Assembly: GCA_035564555.1 (NCBI GenBank)
Contig: DATMTS010000031.1
Span: 58,921-122,920, forward strand
Source of the DNA: DATMTS01 sp035564555
Lineage (GTDB): Bacteria; Actinomycetota; Actinomycetes; Actinomycetales; Microbacteriaceae
Length of the DNA: 64,000 nucleotides
Direction of reading: 5' to 3'
Shown: piece by piece, positions 51,959 to 60,404 of the stretch
Layout of the letters: each line of letters opens with the position of its first letter
Numbering within the stretch: the first letter of the stretch is position 1
Position numbers and translations under genes: made by a program
Notes under the pieces: generated by a model
Told to the model about the DNA's origin: nothing
The model's database searches: none
The model's input: the letters and a program-made list of their open reading frames with translations, nothing else

Positions 51959-53129
51959 GATCGCGCAGCCCGTCGTCGGTCGCCGCCTCTTCGGGTTCGG
52001 CGGCGAGAAGTTCGCGCGCGTCGGCGCACACCGCCTCGACATCGACGTCGGCGACGAACGACACCTCGTGCTCGCACCGAGTCGGCATGGTCTCCGGTCT
52101 CGTGCATTCGCGGCCGCAGACCGGGCAATGAGTCGTCCAGGAGATGTGGACCCGGTGGCGTGCGCGCGTCAACGGTGCCGCATTGATCACGTTGCCCACC
52201 CAGTACACCCCGACCGTCGGAGTTCCCACGGCTTGCGCGAGATGTCGTGGGCCGCTGTCGTTGGCGACGACGACATCGGCCGCAGCGAGCAGACCGACCA
52301 GTTGCGAGAGCGACAGCGTGCCCGCTGCCGAGAACACGCGACGCCCCGGCGCGATGGCGTCCGCAGCGTGCACGACGCTGTCGCAGAGCCGGCGTTCGCC
52401 TGAGTCGCCGATCACGATCACCTGATATCCGTCGAGCGCCAGGGCCGCGGCCACTTCCCCGAACCGTTCGACGGGCCATCGCCGGCGGGGATCGGTGGCA
52501 CCCGGATGCACCGCGACGAGCCCTCGGCCGGCGCCGTCTCGCATCCGCGATCCGGCGATCCGCTCGGCCGCCGTGACCTGCAGAGACGGCTCCGCACCGA
52601 CCGATGCGGCACCGGCGAGCGCGACGATCTCGAGATCTCTCAACACCTCGTGCTGGAAGTAGACGTACGGGATGGTCCGCTCGAGCTCGGCGGCGCCCTC
52701 GCTGCGGCCGCCGACCGTATGCCGCGCCCCCAGCCGGAGCAGGAACGGATTGGAGAAACGCCCGCCGCCGTGCAGTTGCACGGCGAGGTCGAAGCGTTCC
52801 AACCGCATCTCCGCGAAGAACCGATCCAGTTCCGCCGGGTGCTCGCCGTCGCCGTCGCGCACGCCGTGGGCGACGGGCAACTGCACGACGGAGTGCGGAA
52901 CTCCGGGCCGGTCGGCCAGCAGCGCCGCGTGCACCGCTGTGCCGAGCAGGGTGATGTGAGCAGCGGGATACGTCGCGATGAGCGCGTTCATCGCAGGAAT
53001 GGCGAACAGCACGTCGCCGAGACCTCCGCCGCGGAGCACTGCGATGCGGCGCACCCCCTCGAACCGCTCGCCTGTGGCCCCGATCAGCCCGGAACCCGCG
53101 TGCGTGGCGTCGACCGGGTCAGCGCGCAT
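51951..53129 (-). CDS. Glycosyltransferase family 9, no. 3, with Cys-rich C-terminus
   Basis: A 392-aa GT9 protein. IAVLRGGGLGDVLFAIPAM near residue 29 is the N-terminal signature, VAVHPGATDPRRRWPVERF near residue 206 the donor-domain start, and VANDSGPRHLAQAVGTPTVG near residue 280 the GT9 motif. Unlike the others it ends with CPVCGRECTRPETMPTRC, four cysteines that could bind zinc, followed by an acidic tail. ATG 53129 has GGAGG. It is co-transcribed with the phosphatase and divergent from the aldehyde dehydrogenase operon. Confidence 0.88.
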   Translation of the reverse strand: MRADPVDATHAGSGLIGATGERFEGVRRIAVLRGGGLGDVLFAIPAMNALIATYPAAHITLLGTAVHAALLADRPGVPHSVVQLPVAHGVRDGDGEHPAELDRFFAEMRLERFDLAVQLHGGGRFSNPFLLRLGARHTVGGRSEGAAELERTIPYVYFQHEVLRDLEIVALAGAASVGAEPSLQVTAAERIAGSRMRDGAGRGLVAVHPGATDPRRRWPVERFGEVAAALALDGYQVIVIGDSGERRLCDSVVHAADAIAPGRRVFSAAGTLSLSQLVGLLAAADVVVANDSGPRHLAQAVGTPTVGVYWVGNVINAAPLTRARHRVHISWTTHCPVCGRECTRPETMPTRCEHEVSFVADVDVEAVCADARELLAAEPEEAATDDGLRDRA

Positions 53130-53324
53130 CCTCTTCCTCCCGTTCCGCTCCCTCTCTTCCCCGTGCTCGCGGCACGCAAACGGCTCGTCGGCAAGCCCGA
53201 TGACAGCGTGTAAACGACGCGGCCCTTGGGTACCGGCCTGACAGACCGCGGATCCGCTGCATCCGAAGATCGCCGTGTCGACGCACCCGCGCCGGCAACC
53301 GAAAGCAACCCGAAGGAGAGACCG

Positions 53325-54734
53325 ATGGCCGAGCCGGCTCTGTGGCTCTATCATTCGGAACGGGCCTCATACGAGGGCGAACTGAACATCTTCGATCCCC
53401 GAGACGGCAGCTTCGTCGGCGCAATGCCGGCCAGCACTCAGACTCAGGTGCACGCAGCGCTGCTCTCGGCGCGCGGCGCCTTCGCTCACTGGCGAACCGT
53501 GCCGGCCGCCGACCGTGCCGGTGCCCTGCGCGCCGCCGCCGCCGAACTGGAGCGGCGCGAAAGCGAGTTGGCCGAACTGAACCTGCGCGAGACCGGGCGC
53601 CCGATGGACGAGGCGCTCGGTGGCGTTCGCGCCGGTGTGGCAACACTGCTGCAGTACGCGGAGTACGCCCCGCTGCATCGCGGCAAGACCTTGAACGGGC
53701 CACCCCAGGCCATCGACTTCAGCCGGGCCGAACCGCGGGGCGTGGCCGTCGTGCTCACGCCGTGGAACGACCCGGTCGCGGTTGCATGCGGACTGATCTC
53801 GGCGGCGCTCGCCGTCGGTGACACGGTCGTGTACAAGCCCAGCGAGCGATGCCCGCACACCGGCCGTCTGCTGGGCGAGATCCTTGCCGCGTCGTTGCCG
53901 AAGGGTGTGCTGAACACCGTGATCGGGGGCGCGCAGACCGGCGCGGCGCTGGTCGAAGAGACGGGGGTGGATGTCATCGCGCACGTCGGTTCCACGGCTA
54001 CCGGACGTGAAATCGCCCGACTGGCTGCCGGCACAGGCGCCCATCTCGTGCGGGAGAACGGCGGCAACGATCCGTTGATCGTCGATGCCGACGTCGATCC
54101 CGAATGGGCTGCCGAGCAGGCGGCGATCGGCGCCTTCACCAACGTCGGCCAATTGTGCACGGCTGTGGAACGCATCTACCCGCATCGTTCCATCGCGGAT
54201 GCGTTCATTGCGGCGCTCATCGATCGCGCCCAAGCGCTGAACGCATCGGGAACATTGGCTCCCCTCGTGGACGCAACGTTGCGCGGCATCGTCGACGAGC
54301 AGGTGAGGGCGGCGGTGGCCGACGGCGCTCGCCTGCTGGTCGGCGGCCGGATACCCGGCGGCCCCGGAAGCTACTACCCGGCGACAGTGCTGACCCGGTG
54401 CACCCCGCTGATGCGGATCATGAGGGAGGAGACCTTCGGACCGGTGGCACCCCTGCAGGTCGCGGATGACTTCGAGGAGGCGCTCGCCCTTGCCTGCGAC
54501 GACCGGTACGGGCTGGCCGCCACCGTTCTGACCGGTTCGCTCGATCATGCCCTGCTGGCGTCCCAGGTGCTGCCGGTCGGAACGGTGAAAGTGAATGGCG
54601 TGTTCGGGGGCGCCCCCGGCGGGTCCGCGCAGCCGCGGCACGACAGCGGCGCCGGATTCGGTTACGGGCCCGAACTGCTGGATGAGATGAGCACCATCAA
54701 GGTCGTGCACATCGAAGCGGGAGCCTTGCGATGA
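53325..54734 (+). CDS. Aldehyde dehydrogenase family protein
   Basis: A 469-aa NAD(P)-dependent aldehyde dehydrogenase. LTPWNDPVAV near residue 143, a GSTATGRE cofactor loop near residue 222, Glu in RENGGNDPLIV near residue 244 and catalytic Cys in GQLCTAVERIY near residue 277 are all present. ATG 53325 has AAGGAG. It starts a second set of 4-nt overlapped genes with hldE no. 2 and GT2. An aldehyde oxidase step in a glycan locus is unusual; it might oxidise a sugar aldehyde or lactaldehyde-like compound (inference). Confidence 0.9.
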   Translation: MAEPALWLYHSERASYEGELNIFDPRDGSFVGAMPASTQTQVHAALLSARGAFAHWRTVPAADRAGALRAAAAELERRESELAELNLRETGRPMDEALGGVRAGVATLLQYAEYAPLHRGKTLNGPPQAIDFSRAEPRGVAVVLTPWNDPVAVACGLISAALAVGDTVVYKPSERCPHTGRLLGEILAASLPKGVLNTVIGGAQTGAALVEETGVDVIAHVGSTATGREIARLAAGTGAHLVRENGGNDPLIVDADVDPEWAAEQAAIGAFTNVGQLCTAVERIYPHRSIADAFIAALIDRAQALNASGTLAPLVDATLRGIVDEQVRAAVADGARLLVGGRIPGGPGSYYPATVLTRCTPLMRIMREETFGPVAPLQVADDFEEALALACDDRYGLAATVLTGSLDHALLASQVLPVGTVKVNGVFGGAPGGSAQPRHDSGAGFGYGPELLDEMSTIKVVHIEAGALR

Positions 54735-56200
54735 CGAATCGGCCCCTTGAGGTTTTCGAACGCATCCGCCGCACAGCGCCCAGGGTCGCGGTGATCGGCG
54801 ACTTCCTGCTGGACGGCTGGTGGAGCGGGCACGTCGACCGCCTCGCGAGGGAGGCTCCCGCCCCGGTGGTGGAGATCGACGAGCGCATCACGGCTCCCGG
54901 CGGTGCGGCGAACACGGCCGTCAACCTTGCCGCGCTCGGTGCCCAGGTGACCGCCGTCGGGCTGATCGGCGACGACGCGGCAGGCGCGGAACTGCGCGGA
55001 ATGTTGGAAGCGGACGGCGTGCACGCCGAAGGGCTCGCGGCGGTTGCGGGTCGCCGCACGATCGTGAAGAACCGTGTGGTGTCGTCCGATCAACTGCTGT
55101 TGCGGATCGACGAGGGCTCGACCGCGGCAGACCCGGACAGCGTTGGGCGATTCGTCGCCGCTGCTTACCGGGCAGCCGAGCACTCGGACGCGGTGCTGTT
55201 GTGCGACTACGGCTCTCCCGCGATGGCGGCGCTCGCCGCCGATCCGCGGCTGAGTCGGCTGGGGTTCGGCAGGCTGCGCGTTGTGGATGCGCATGAGCCG
55301 GCGCGCTGGCGCCGGTTACGCCCGGATGCTGTGACGCCGAACGCCGCCGAGGCGCAACGCATTCTGGGAGAAGCGGTCGACGGGGCAGACCGGGCGACCT
55401 TCTTCACTGAGCACGCCGATCGCCTGCGGCGCCGCACGGGGGCGTCGACGGTCGTCGTGACGTTGGATCGCGAGGGCGCGCTGGCCCTGACGCCCGATGC
55501 GGCGTACCGCACGCACGCGCATGCTGCCCCCGAGAAGCGCGCGTCGGGCGGCGGCGACACGTTCGCGGCGGCCTTCACGCTTGCTCTGGCTTCGGGTGCC
55601 TCGATCGCCGAGGCGAGCGGGATCGGTCAGGCCGCGGCCGACGTCGCGGTGCACAAGGACGCGACGAGCGTGTGCAGCGCCGCAGAACTCGAGGCATGGC
55701 TCGGCCGCTTGCCCGACGCCGCGTTGAGCGCCGATGCGCTGCTGCGGGAACTGGAGCACCGTCGGCTCGACGGGCAGCGCATCGTCTTCACCAATGGATG
55801 CTTCGACGTGCTGCACCGCGGCCACACCAGCTATCTTCGTCAAGCGAAGCGGCTGGGCGACGTTCTCGTCGTCGCCATCAACGGGGATGACTCGGTGCGC
55901 CGGCTGAAGGGCCCGGACCGGCCCATCAACGGCGCCGTCGATCGTGCCAACGTGCTGGCCGCGCTGGAGTGCGTCGACTATGTGACGGTCTTCGACGAGG
56001 ACACGCCTCGCGAACTCATCGCGCGGCTTCGGCCGGACGTGTACGTCAAAGGCGGCGACTACACGCCCGAGATGCTGGCGGAGACCGAGACGGTGCGTTC
56101 GGTGGGCGGCGAGGTCGTGATCGTCGACTACGTTCCGGAATACTCCACGTCGGCGGTAGTGCACCGCATCAGGTCGGCTCCGGTCGGAGAGCGGGGGTGA
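54731..56200 (+). CDS. hldE: HldE-type heptose kinase/adenylyltransferase, canonical copy
   Basis: A 489-aa bifunctional enzyme close to E. coli HldE in layout. The kinase domain (1-315) has VAVIGDFLLDGWWSG near residue 19, GGAANTAVNLAALGA near residue 57 and SGGGDTFAAAF (catalytic Asp) near residue 274. The C-terminal adenylyltransferase has TNGCFDVLHRGHTSYL near residue 354 (HxGH) and RPDVYVKGGDYTPEML. It should give ADP-D-glycero-D-manno-heptose from the GmhA product with GmhB. ATG 54731 overlaps ALDH, and the stop overlaps the GT2 gene. Confidence 0.93.
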   Translation: MTNRPLEVFERIRRTAPRVAVIGDFLLDGWWSGHVDRLAREAPAPVVEIDERITAPGGAANTAVNLAALGAQVTAVGLIGDDAAGAELRGMLEADGVHAEGLAAVAGRRTIVKNRVVSSDQLLLRIDEGSTAADPDSVGRFVAAAYRAAEHSDAVLLCDYGSPAMAALAADPRLSRLGFGRLRVVDAHEPARWRRLRPDAVTPNAAEAQRILGEAVDGADRATFFTEHADRLRRRTGASTVVVTLDREGALALTPDAAYRTHAHAAPEKRASGGGDTFAAAFTLALASGASIAEASGIGQAAADVAVHKDATSVCSAAELEAWLGRLPDAALSADALLRELEHRRLDGQRIVFTNGCFDVLHRGHTSYLRQAKRLGDVLVVAINGDDSVRRLKGPDRPINGAVDRANVLAALECVDYVTVFDEDTPRELIARLRPDVYVKGGDYTPEMLAETETVRSVGGEVVIVDYVPEYSTSAVVHRIRSAPVGERG

Positions 56201-57330
56201 CAGCGCTGGCATCCAGCCGGCGGGAGGCCGCCGAATGGGCCCGGTCTGCAGTGCCGGTGGACCCCACCGTCGACGTGCTCATTCCGACCAAGGACAGAAC
56301 GGCGGCACTCGCCGTGACCCTGGCCGGGCTGGCGGCCCAGGACGATCCCCCGTTCCGGGTCATCCTCAGCGATCAGTCGCCCACGCCGATCGAGGCCGAT
56401 CACGTGGTGTGCTCGCTGCTGAGACTGTTGAGGGCGCAGGGTCGCGGCGTCGAGGTGCATCGGCATCTTCCTGTTCGCGGCATGGCGGAACAGCGGGCCT
56501 TCCTGTTGTCGCAGGCGAGCTGCGACCATGTCTTGTTCCTCGACGACGACGTCTGGCTGGAGCCGGGGACCCTCGAATTGCTCGACAACGCTCTGGGCAG
56601 GCTCGGCTGCGGGGTCGTCGGTGCGGCCGTGCAGGGTCTCTCGTACCTGGATGACCGGCGGCCGGCGGAGACCGCCGATTTCGAGGTCTGGCAGCACGCC
56701 GTGCATCCCGAACGAATCAGGCGCGGCACGCCCGAATTCGAACGATTCCGGCTGCACAACGCAGCGAACCTGGCCCACATCGCTGCCGACCTGGGGCTCG
56801 GCCGCGACGAGTGGGTCGCCTACAAGATCGCGTGGGTCGGCGGCTGCGTGATGTTCCGGCGCGACGCACTGGTGGAGACCGGCGGATTCGAGTTCTGGCG
56901 GCAACTGCCGCCGCAGCACGTCGGAGAGGACGTGGCCGCGCAATGGCGTGTGATGGAACGATACGGCGGCGCGGGCATCCTGCCCAGCGGCGCCGTGCAT
57001 CTCGAAGCTCCCACGACGCTGACCGAACGTGAGGTGGAGGCCTCCACGGTCGTGTTCCGGGAGCGAAAATCCAGCAGCAATTTCAGCAGAGAAGCCCAGC
57101 AGTTCAGTAGAGAAGGCCCAGCAGAGAAAGGTGAGCCCATGAACCCGAACCCCAACCCCATCCAAGTGCAGAAGTTCCTCGGCGGTGTCGATTATCCGGC
57201 GTCGAAAGACGACATCGTGCGCAGCGCGCAAGACTCCGGAGCCGACGACGAGGTGCTCGACGCGCTGCACGGCATCCCGGATCGCGAGTACGACGGTCCG
57301 ACGGCGGTCAGCGAAGCGGTCGCCCGCTGA
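56197..57330 (+). CDS. Glycosyltransferase family 2 joined in frame to a DUF2795 domain
   Basis: The first 290 residues form a GT2 domain: VDVLIPTKDRTAALAVTL near residue 25, LFLDDDVWLEPGTLE near residue 113 (DxD), and WVGGCVMFRRDALVETGGF near residue 212. A repetitive linker (SSSNFSREAQQFSREG) follows, then a DUF2795 module FLGGVDYPASKDDIV near residue 328. No stop lies between. The gene reads through, but ATG 57139 has its own ribosome site (AAAGGTGAG) and could give the free small protein. GTG 56197 overlaps hldE by 4 nt. Confidence 0.83.
   Translation: MTALASSRREAAEWARSAVPVDPTVDVLIPTKDRTAALAVTLAGLAAQDDPPFRVILSDQSPTPIEADHVVCSLLRLLRAQGRGVEVHRHLPVRGMAEQRAFLLSQASCDHVLFLDDDVWLEPGTLELLDNALGRLGCGVVGAAVQGLSYLDDRRPAETADFEVWQHAVHPERIRRGTPEFERFRLHNAANLAHIAADLGLGRDEWVAYKIAWVGGCVMFRRDALVETGGFEFWRQLPPQHVGEDVAAQWRVMERYGGAGILPSGAVHLEAPTTLTEREVEASTVVFRERKSSSNFSREAQQFSREGPAEKGEPMNPNPNPIQVQKFLGGVDYPASKDDIVRSAQDSGADDEVLDALHGIPDREYDGPTAVSEAVAR
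57139..57330 (+). CDS. DUF2795 small protein from an internal start (possible)
   Basis: ATG 57139 is in frame with the end of the GT2 gene and preceded by AAAGGTGAG. The 63-aa product is of the normal size for stand-alone DUF2795 proteins, which are of unknown function. It may be made separately from the fusion. Confidence 0.55.
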   Translation: MNPNPNPIQVQKFLGGVDYPASKDDIVRSAQDSGADDEVLDALHGIPDREYDGPTAVSEAVAR

Positions 57331-57372
57331 GCGCCGCCACGCAGGCGGGTCTCGGCGGTGTGAAGCGCCTCT

Positions 57373-58728
57373 TCAGCCCCCGGAGAGCGTGAACCAGACT
57401 CCGTACGCTCCGGCGACGCACATGATCGCGGTCGCCGCCCAGCCGATGGTGGCTGCGAGCCGGCCGTTGCGATACTTGCCCATGATCTTGGCATCGCGGG
57501 AGATCAGCATCATCACGATGAGGAACGGGCCGGCGGCGATTCCGTTCACGATGGCGCTGAGGACGAGCAGCTGGATGGGGTTCGAATCGAGCACGCTGAG
57601 AATGATGCCCAGGATCAAGCCGGCGCCCAGCAGGAGGTAGAACACCGGCGCTTTGCCCATTGTTCGGTCGAGTCCCCAGTTCTTGTTCAGCAGGGCGGAG
57701 AGCCCGGCGGCGCCGGCGGCGGCCAGCACGGGTACCGCCAGCACACCGGAACCGATGAAGCCCAGCGCGAAGAGAGCGCCCGCCCAGGTTCCCGCGACGG
57801 GCTGAAGCGCTGTCGCCGCCTCGGCCGCGCTGCTGACGGTCTTGTGGTGCGCCCCGAGGGTCGCGGCGGTGGCCGCGATGATCGCGAACATGATCAGCAC
57901 CGAGAACGCCATTCCGGTGAACACGTCGGTGCGGCTGTTGCGAAGCCTGCGCTTGGCCTGCTTATTGGTTCGATCGGCCAGAGCCGGCGCCTCGTCGCCC
58001 TTGAGGTCCTCCTCACGCAGTTCTTCCACCCGTTGCGCGGATTGCCAGAAGAACATGTACGGCGAGATCGTGGTGCCGAGCACGCCGACGGCCAGACCCA
58101 GGTACGCGGGCGAGAACCGCAACTGCGTGCCCAGCATGCCCCGGCCGACGTCGGCCCAGTCCACGTGACTGACGAACAGCACACCGACGTAGACCAGCAG
58201 CGCCAAGCACAGCCACTTGAAGATCTTCCCGATCATCTCGAAAGAGCCGAAGAAGACGGTCACGCCGATGGCAACCCCGGCGATCGCGCTCCACACGGGC
58301 GCGGGCCCCGCGTGCAGCAGCCGCATGCCCTCGCCGATCGCCATCAGATCCGCGGCGAGGTTGAGGGAGTTCGCGACGATCAAAGCGGCGATCAGCACGC
58401 CGATCGCGATACGGAAGACCCGCGTGAAGCGGCGGCGGATCAGCGCGCCGAGGCTCTCACCTGTGGCCAGCGCCATGCGGTCGCAGATCTCCTGCACCGC
58501 CATCATCAACGGCAGCGTGAATGGCACGGTCCACAGCATCGCGTTCGAGTAGGTGGCTCCGGCCTGCGCGTAGGTGGCGACTCCGGACGGGTCGTCGTCG
58601 GCCGCGCCGGTGACGAGGCCCGGTCCCAGCACCCGGAAGAACCGCACGACGGGGTTCGGCCGGGCATCCTTAGCCGGCCCATCGGCTTGGTCGGCGCCTT
58701 CGACGTGCGGCGCATCCTGCGCGGCCAT
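57373..58728 (-). CDS. Nramp-like divalent metal transporter
   Basis: A 451-aa membrane protein with about 11 TM helices. GPGLVTGAADDDPSGVATYA near residue 34 is the Nramp-family TM1 region, but the canonical DPGN is DPSG. Later helices include NSLNLAADLMAIGEGMRLL near residue 118 and GTTISPYMFFWQSAQ near residue 215, as in Nramp relatives. It may carry Mn or Fe, or another ion given the changed motif. ATG 58728 follows AGGAG. Three tandem 16-bp repeats lie at 58750-58797 just upstream. Confidence 0.88.
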   Translation of the reverse strand: MAAQDAPHVEGADQADGPAKDARPNPVVRFFRVLGPGLVTGAADDDPSGVATYAQAGATYSNAMLWTVPFTLPLMMAVQEICDRMALATGESLGALIRRRFTRVFRIAIGVLIAALIVANSLNLAADLMAIGEGMRLLHAGPAPVWSAIAGVAIGVTVFFGSFEMIGKIFKWLCLALLVYVGVLFVSHVDWADVGRGMLGTQLRFSPAYLGLAVGVLGTTISPYMFFWQSAQRVEELREEDLKGDEAPALADRTNKQAKRRLRNSRTDVFTGMAFSVLIMFAIIAATAATLGAHHKTVSSAAEAATALQPVAGTWAGALFALGFIGSGVLAVPVLAAAGAAGLSALLNKNWGLDRTMGKAPVFYLLLGAGLILGIILSVLDSNPIQLLVLSAIVNGIAAGPFLIVMMLISRDAKIMGKYRNGRLAATIGWAATAIMCVAGAYGVWFTLSGG

Positions 58729-58749
58729 GATCGCTCCTGATTCCATGCG

Positions 58750-58797
58750 CCGCCCAGTGCGGCAACCGCCCAGTGCGGCAATCGCCCAGTTCGGCAG
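58750..58797. repeat. Three tandem 16-bp repeats upstream of the Nramp-like gene
   Basis: CCGCCCAGTGCGGCAA occurs at 58750-58765 and 58766-58781, and a variant at 58782-58797. Each contains a small dyad (GCCGC/GCGGC around CCAGT). They lie 22-69 bp upstream of the start and may be operator sites. Confidence 0.85.
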
Positions 58798-58851
58798 TCG
58801 ACGGTAACCCACCGCCGACGCCGCGCGGAAGCCCTCGCGGACGAAGTGGAA

Positions 58852-58882
58852 AAGTGCCCCTCCCGCTGCGGGAGGGGCACTT
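58852..58882 (-). terminator. Intrinsic terminator of the SDR gene
   Basis: Perfect 14-bp stem (58852-58865 with 58869-58882) with a 3-nt loop. On the minus strand it is followed by TTTCC, and it lies 55 bp after the SDR stop. Confidence 0.85.
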
Positions 58883-58936
58883 GAACGGTTCCAAGGGTCA
58901 GGGAACCGCCTCGGTGACCGGGCTCGGGTGAACCGG

Positions 58937-59779
58937 TCAGAGGATTGGTCTGCCGCCGGTCACGGCCAACCGTGCACCGGAGACGTAGCTCGCTTCGTCG
59001 GAGGCCAGCAGCACATAGACCGGTGCGAGCTCGGCCGGTTGCCCGGGTCTCTTCAGCGGCGTGTTGCCGCCGAACTTCTCGACATGCTCGGCGGGCATCG
59101 TCGACGGGATCAATGGAGTCCACACGGGTCCCGGTGCCACGCTGTTCGCACGGATGCCGCGCTCGCCGAGCAGTTGGGCGAGGGAAGCGGTCATGTTGGC
59201 GATGGCCGCCTTGGTGAGCGCGTACGGCATCAGGGTCGGGGATGGTGCGTCCGAGTTCACCGACGAGGTGCCGATGATCGACGCACCGCTCTGCATGTGC
59301 GGCAACGCGGCCTTCACCAGATGGAAGTAAGCGCTCAGGTTCACCGCGAGCGTCTTGTCCCATTCGTCGTCGGGAATATCCTCCACCCGGGTGTAGGTGC
59401 GCTGCATCGCTGCATTGCTGACCAGGATGTCGATGCGCCCGAACTCGTCGACGGTCTTCTGAACCAGTTCACGGCAGTGCGCCGGGTCGGCGAGGTCGCC
59501 GGGCATCGCCAGGCACTTGCGCCCGGCCTCGGTGATCCACCGCTCGGTGTCGCGGGCGTCGTCGTCTTCGTTCAGATAGCTGAACGCCACGTCGGCGCCT
59601 TCGCGGGCGAAGGCGATGGCGACGGCCTTGCCGATGCCGCTGTCGGCACCGGTGATCAGCGCCTTCTTGCCGTCGAGGCGTCCCGACCCGCGATACGACT
59701 GCTCGCCGTGGTCGGCGGGCGGATCCAGTTGCGCTTCGCTGCCGGGAGGCTCTTGTTGTTGTGCCGGTTGATTCATCAT
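58937..59779 (-). CDS. SDR-family oxidoreductase (general-stress type)
   Basis: A 280-aa SDR with a Gln/Pro-rich N-terminal tail of about 35 residues. It has ALITGADSGIGKAVA near residue 40, catalytic Ser in IIGTSSVNSDAPSP and Y-xxx-K in YALTKAAIANM near residue 201. This layout matches the YghA/GsiB-related glucose-dehydrogenase-like stress proteins. It starts at tandem ATGs; 59776 is equally possible given the AAGGAC site. It is separately transcribed and ends in a strong terminator. Confidence 0.9.
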   Translation of the reverse strand: MMNQPAQQQEPPGSEAQLDPPADHGEQSYRGSGRLDGKKALITGADSGIGKAVAIAFAREGADVAFSYLNEDDDARDTERWITEAGRKCLAMPGDLADPAHCRELVQKTVDEFGRIDILVSNAAMQRTYTRVEDIPDDEWDKTLAVNLSAYFHLVKAALPHMQSGASIIGTSSVNSDAPSPTLMPYALTKAAIANMTASLAQLLGERGIRANSVAPGPVWTPLIPSTMPAEHVEKFGGNTPLKRPGQPAELAPVYVLLASDEASYVSGARLAVTGGRPIL

Positions 59780-59915
59780 GTCCTTTCCGTACCGTCGCCT
59801 TGGCTTCGCTCCCCCGCCGACGGCGCGGCGCGAGCCATCGTCCGTGCCGACCTCGTACGCACCGTCCGCCCTGCCTGTCGTTCGGCGATGCGCGGGTCTG
59901 CCCGGCTGGGTGCGC

Positions 59916-60404
59916 TCAGACTCTCCCCACCGCGAGCTTCTTCGCGGTCTGCTCGAGCTCTTCGCTGGTGTGCTTCTCCTGCTCGAGATTCTCGGTGAGC
60001 AGTCGCGCCACCTCAGGGGCGCCGATGGCCTCCGCCGACACGATGAGGGTCTGATACGTCGAAATCTCGAAATGCTCCGTGCCCAGAGCGGCAGAGAGCG
60101 CGACGTCGTCGTGCAACGCGTCGTCGGACTTCCTGATCAGCGACGTGCCTTCTTTCGCGAGTCCCTTCGACGTCGGCGACGGCGCGTCGTTGGGCTCGAT
60201 GTTCAGCAGCCGGAACGCCTGTTCGAGGTTCGCGATCTGCTGCTGGGTCTCCTGCGCGTGGTGCGAGAAGAGGTACTTCACCTCGTCGGACCGCGCCGCC
60301 ATCTCGAGTTCGCGCAGCATGTCGAGGGAGTCGTGCTCCATGGTCATGGCCATGCCGAGACGGTACTCGAACAGCTCATCCGGCTTTTCGAAGTGTTCAA
60401 ACAT
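59916..60404 (-). CDS. DUF892 ferritin-like protein
   Basis: A 162-aa helical protein of the YciE/YciF (DUF892) type. It has conserved Glu/His in MTMEHDSLDML near residue 22, the FSHHAQETQQQIANLEQAF stretch near residue 48 and EHFEISTYQTLI near residue 112, consistent with a di-iron ferritin-like bundle. These proteins are stress-linked and of unclear function. ATG 60404 fits the AAGAAGG site better than ATG 60410. It is divergent from the carboxylesterase gene. Confidence 0.87.
   Translation of the reverse strand: MFEHFEKPDELFEYRLGMAMTMEHDSLDMLRELEMAARSDEVKYLFSHHAQETQQQIANLEQAFRLLNIEPNDAPSPTSKGLAKEGTSLIRKSDDALHDDVALSAALGTEHFEISTYQTLIVSAEAIGAPEVARLLTENLEQEKHTSEELEQTAKKLAVGRV

Noticed and set aside
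55969..56196. An upstream extension of the GT2 gene
   Set aside because: It lies in the wrong frame within hldE; GTG 56197 gives the usual 4-nt overlap and the correct domain start.
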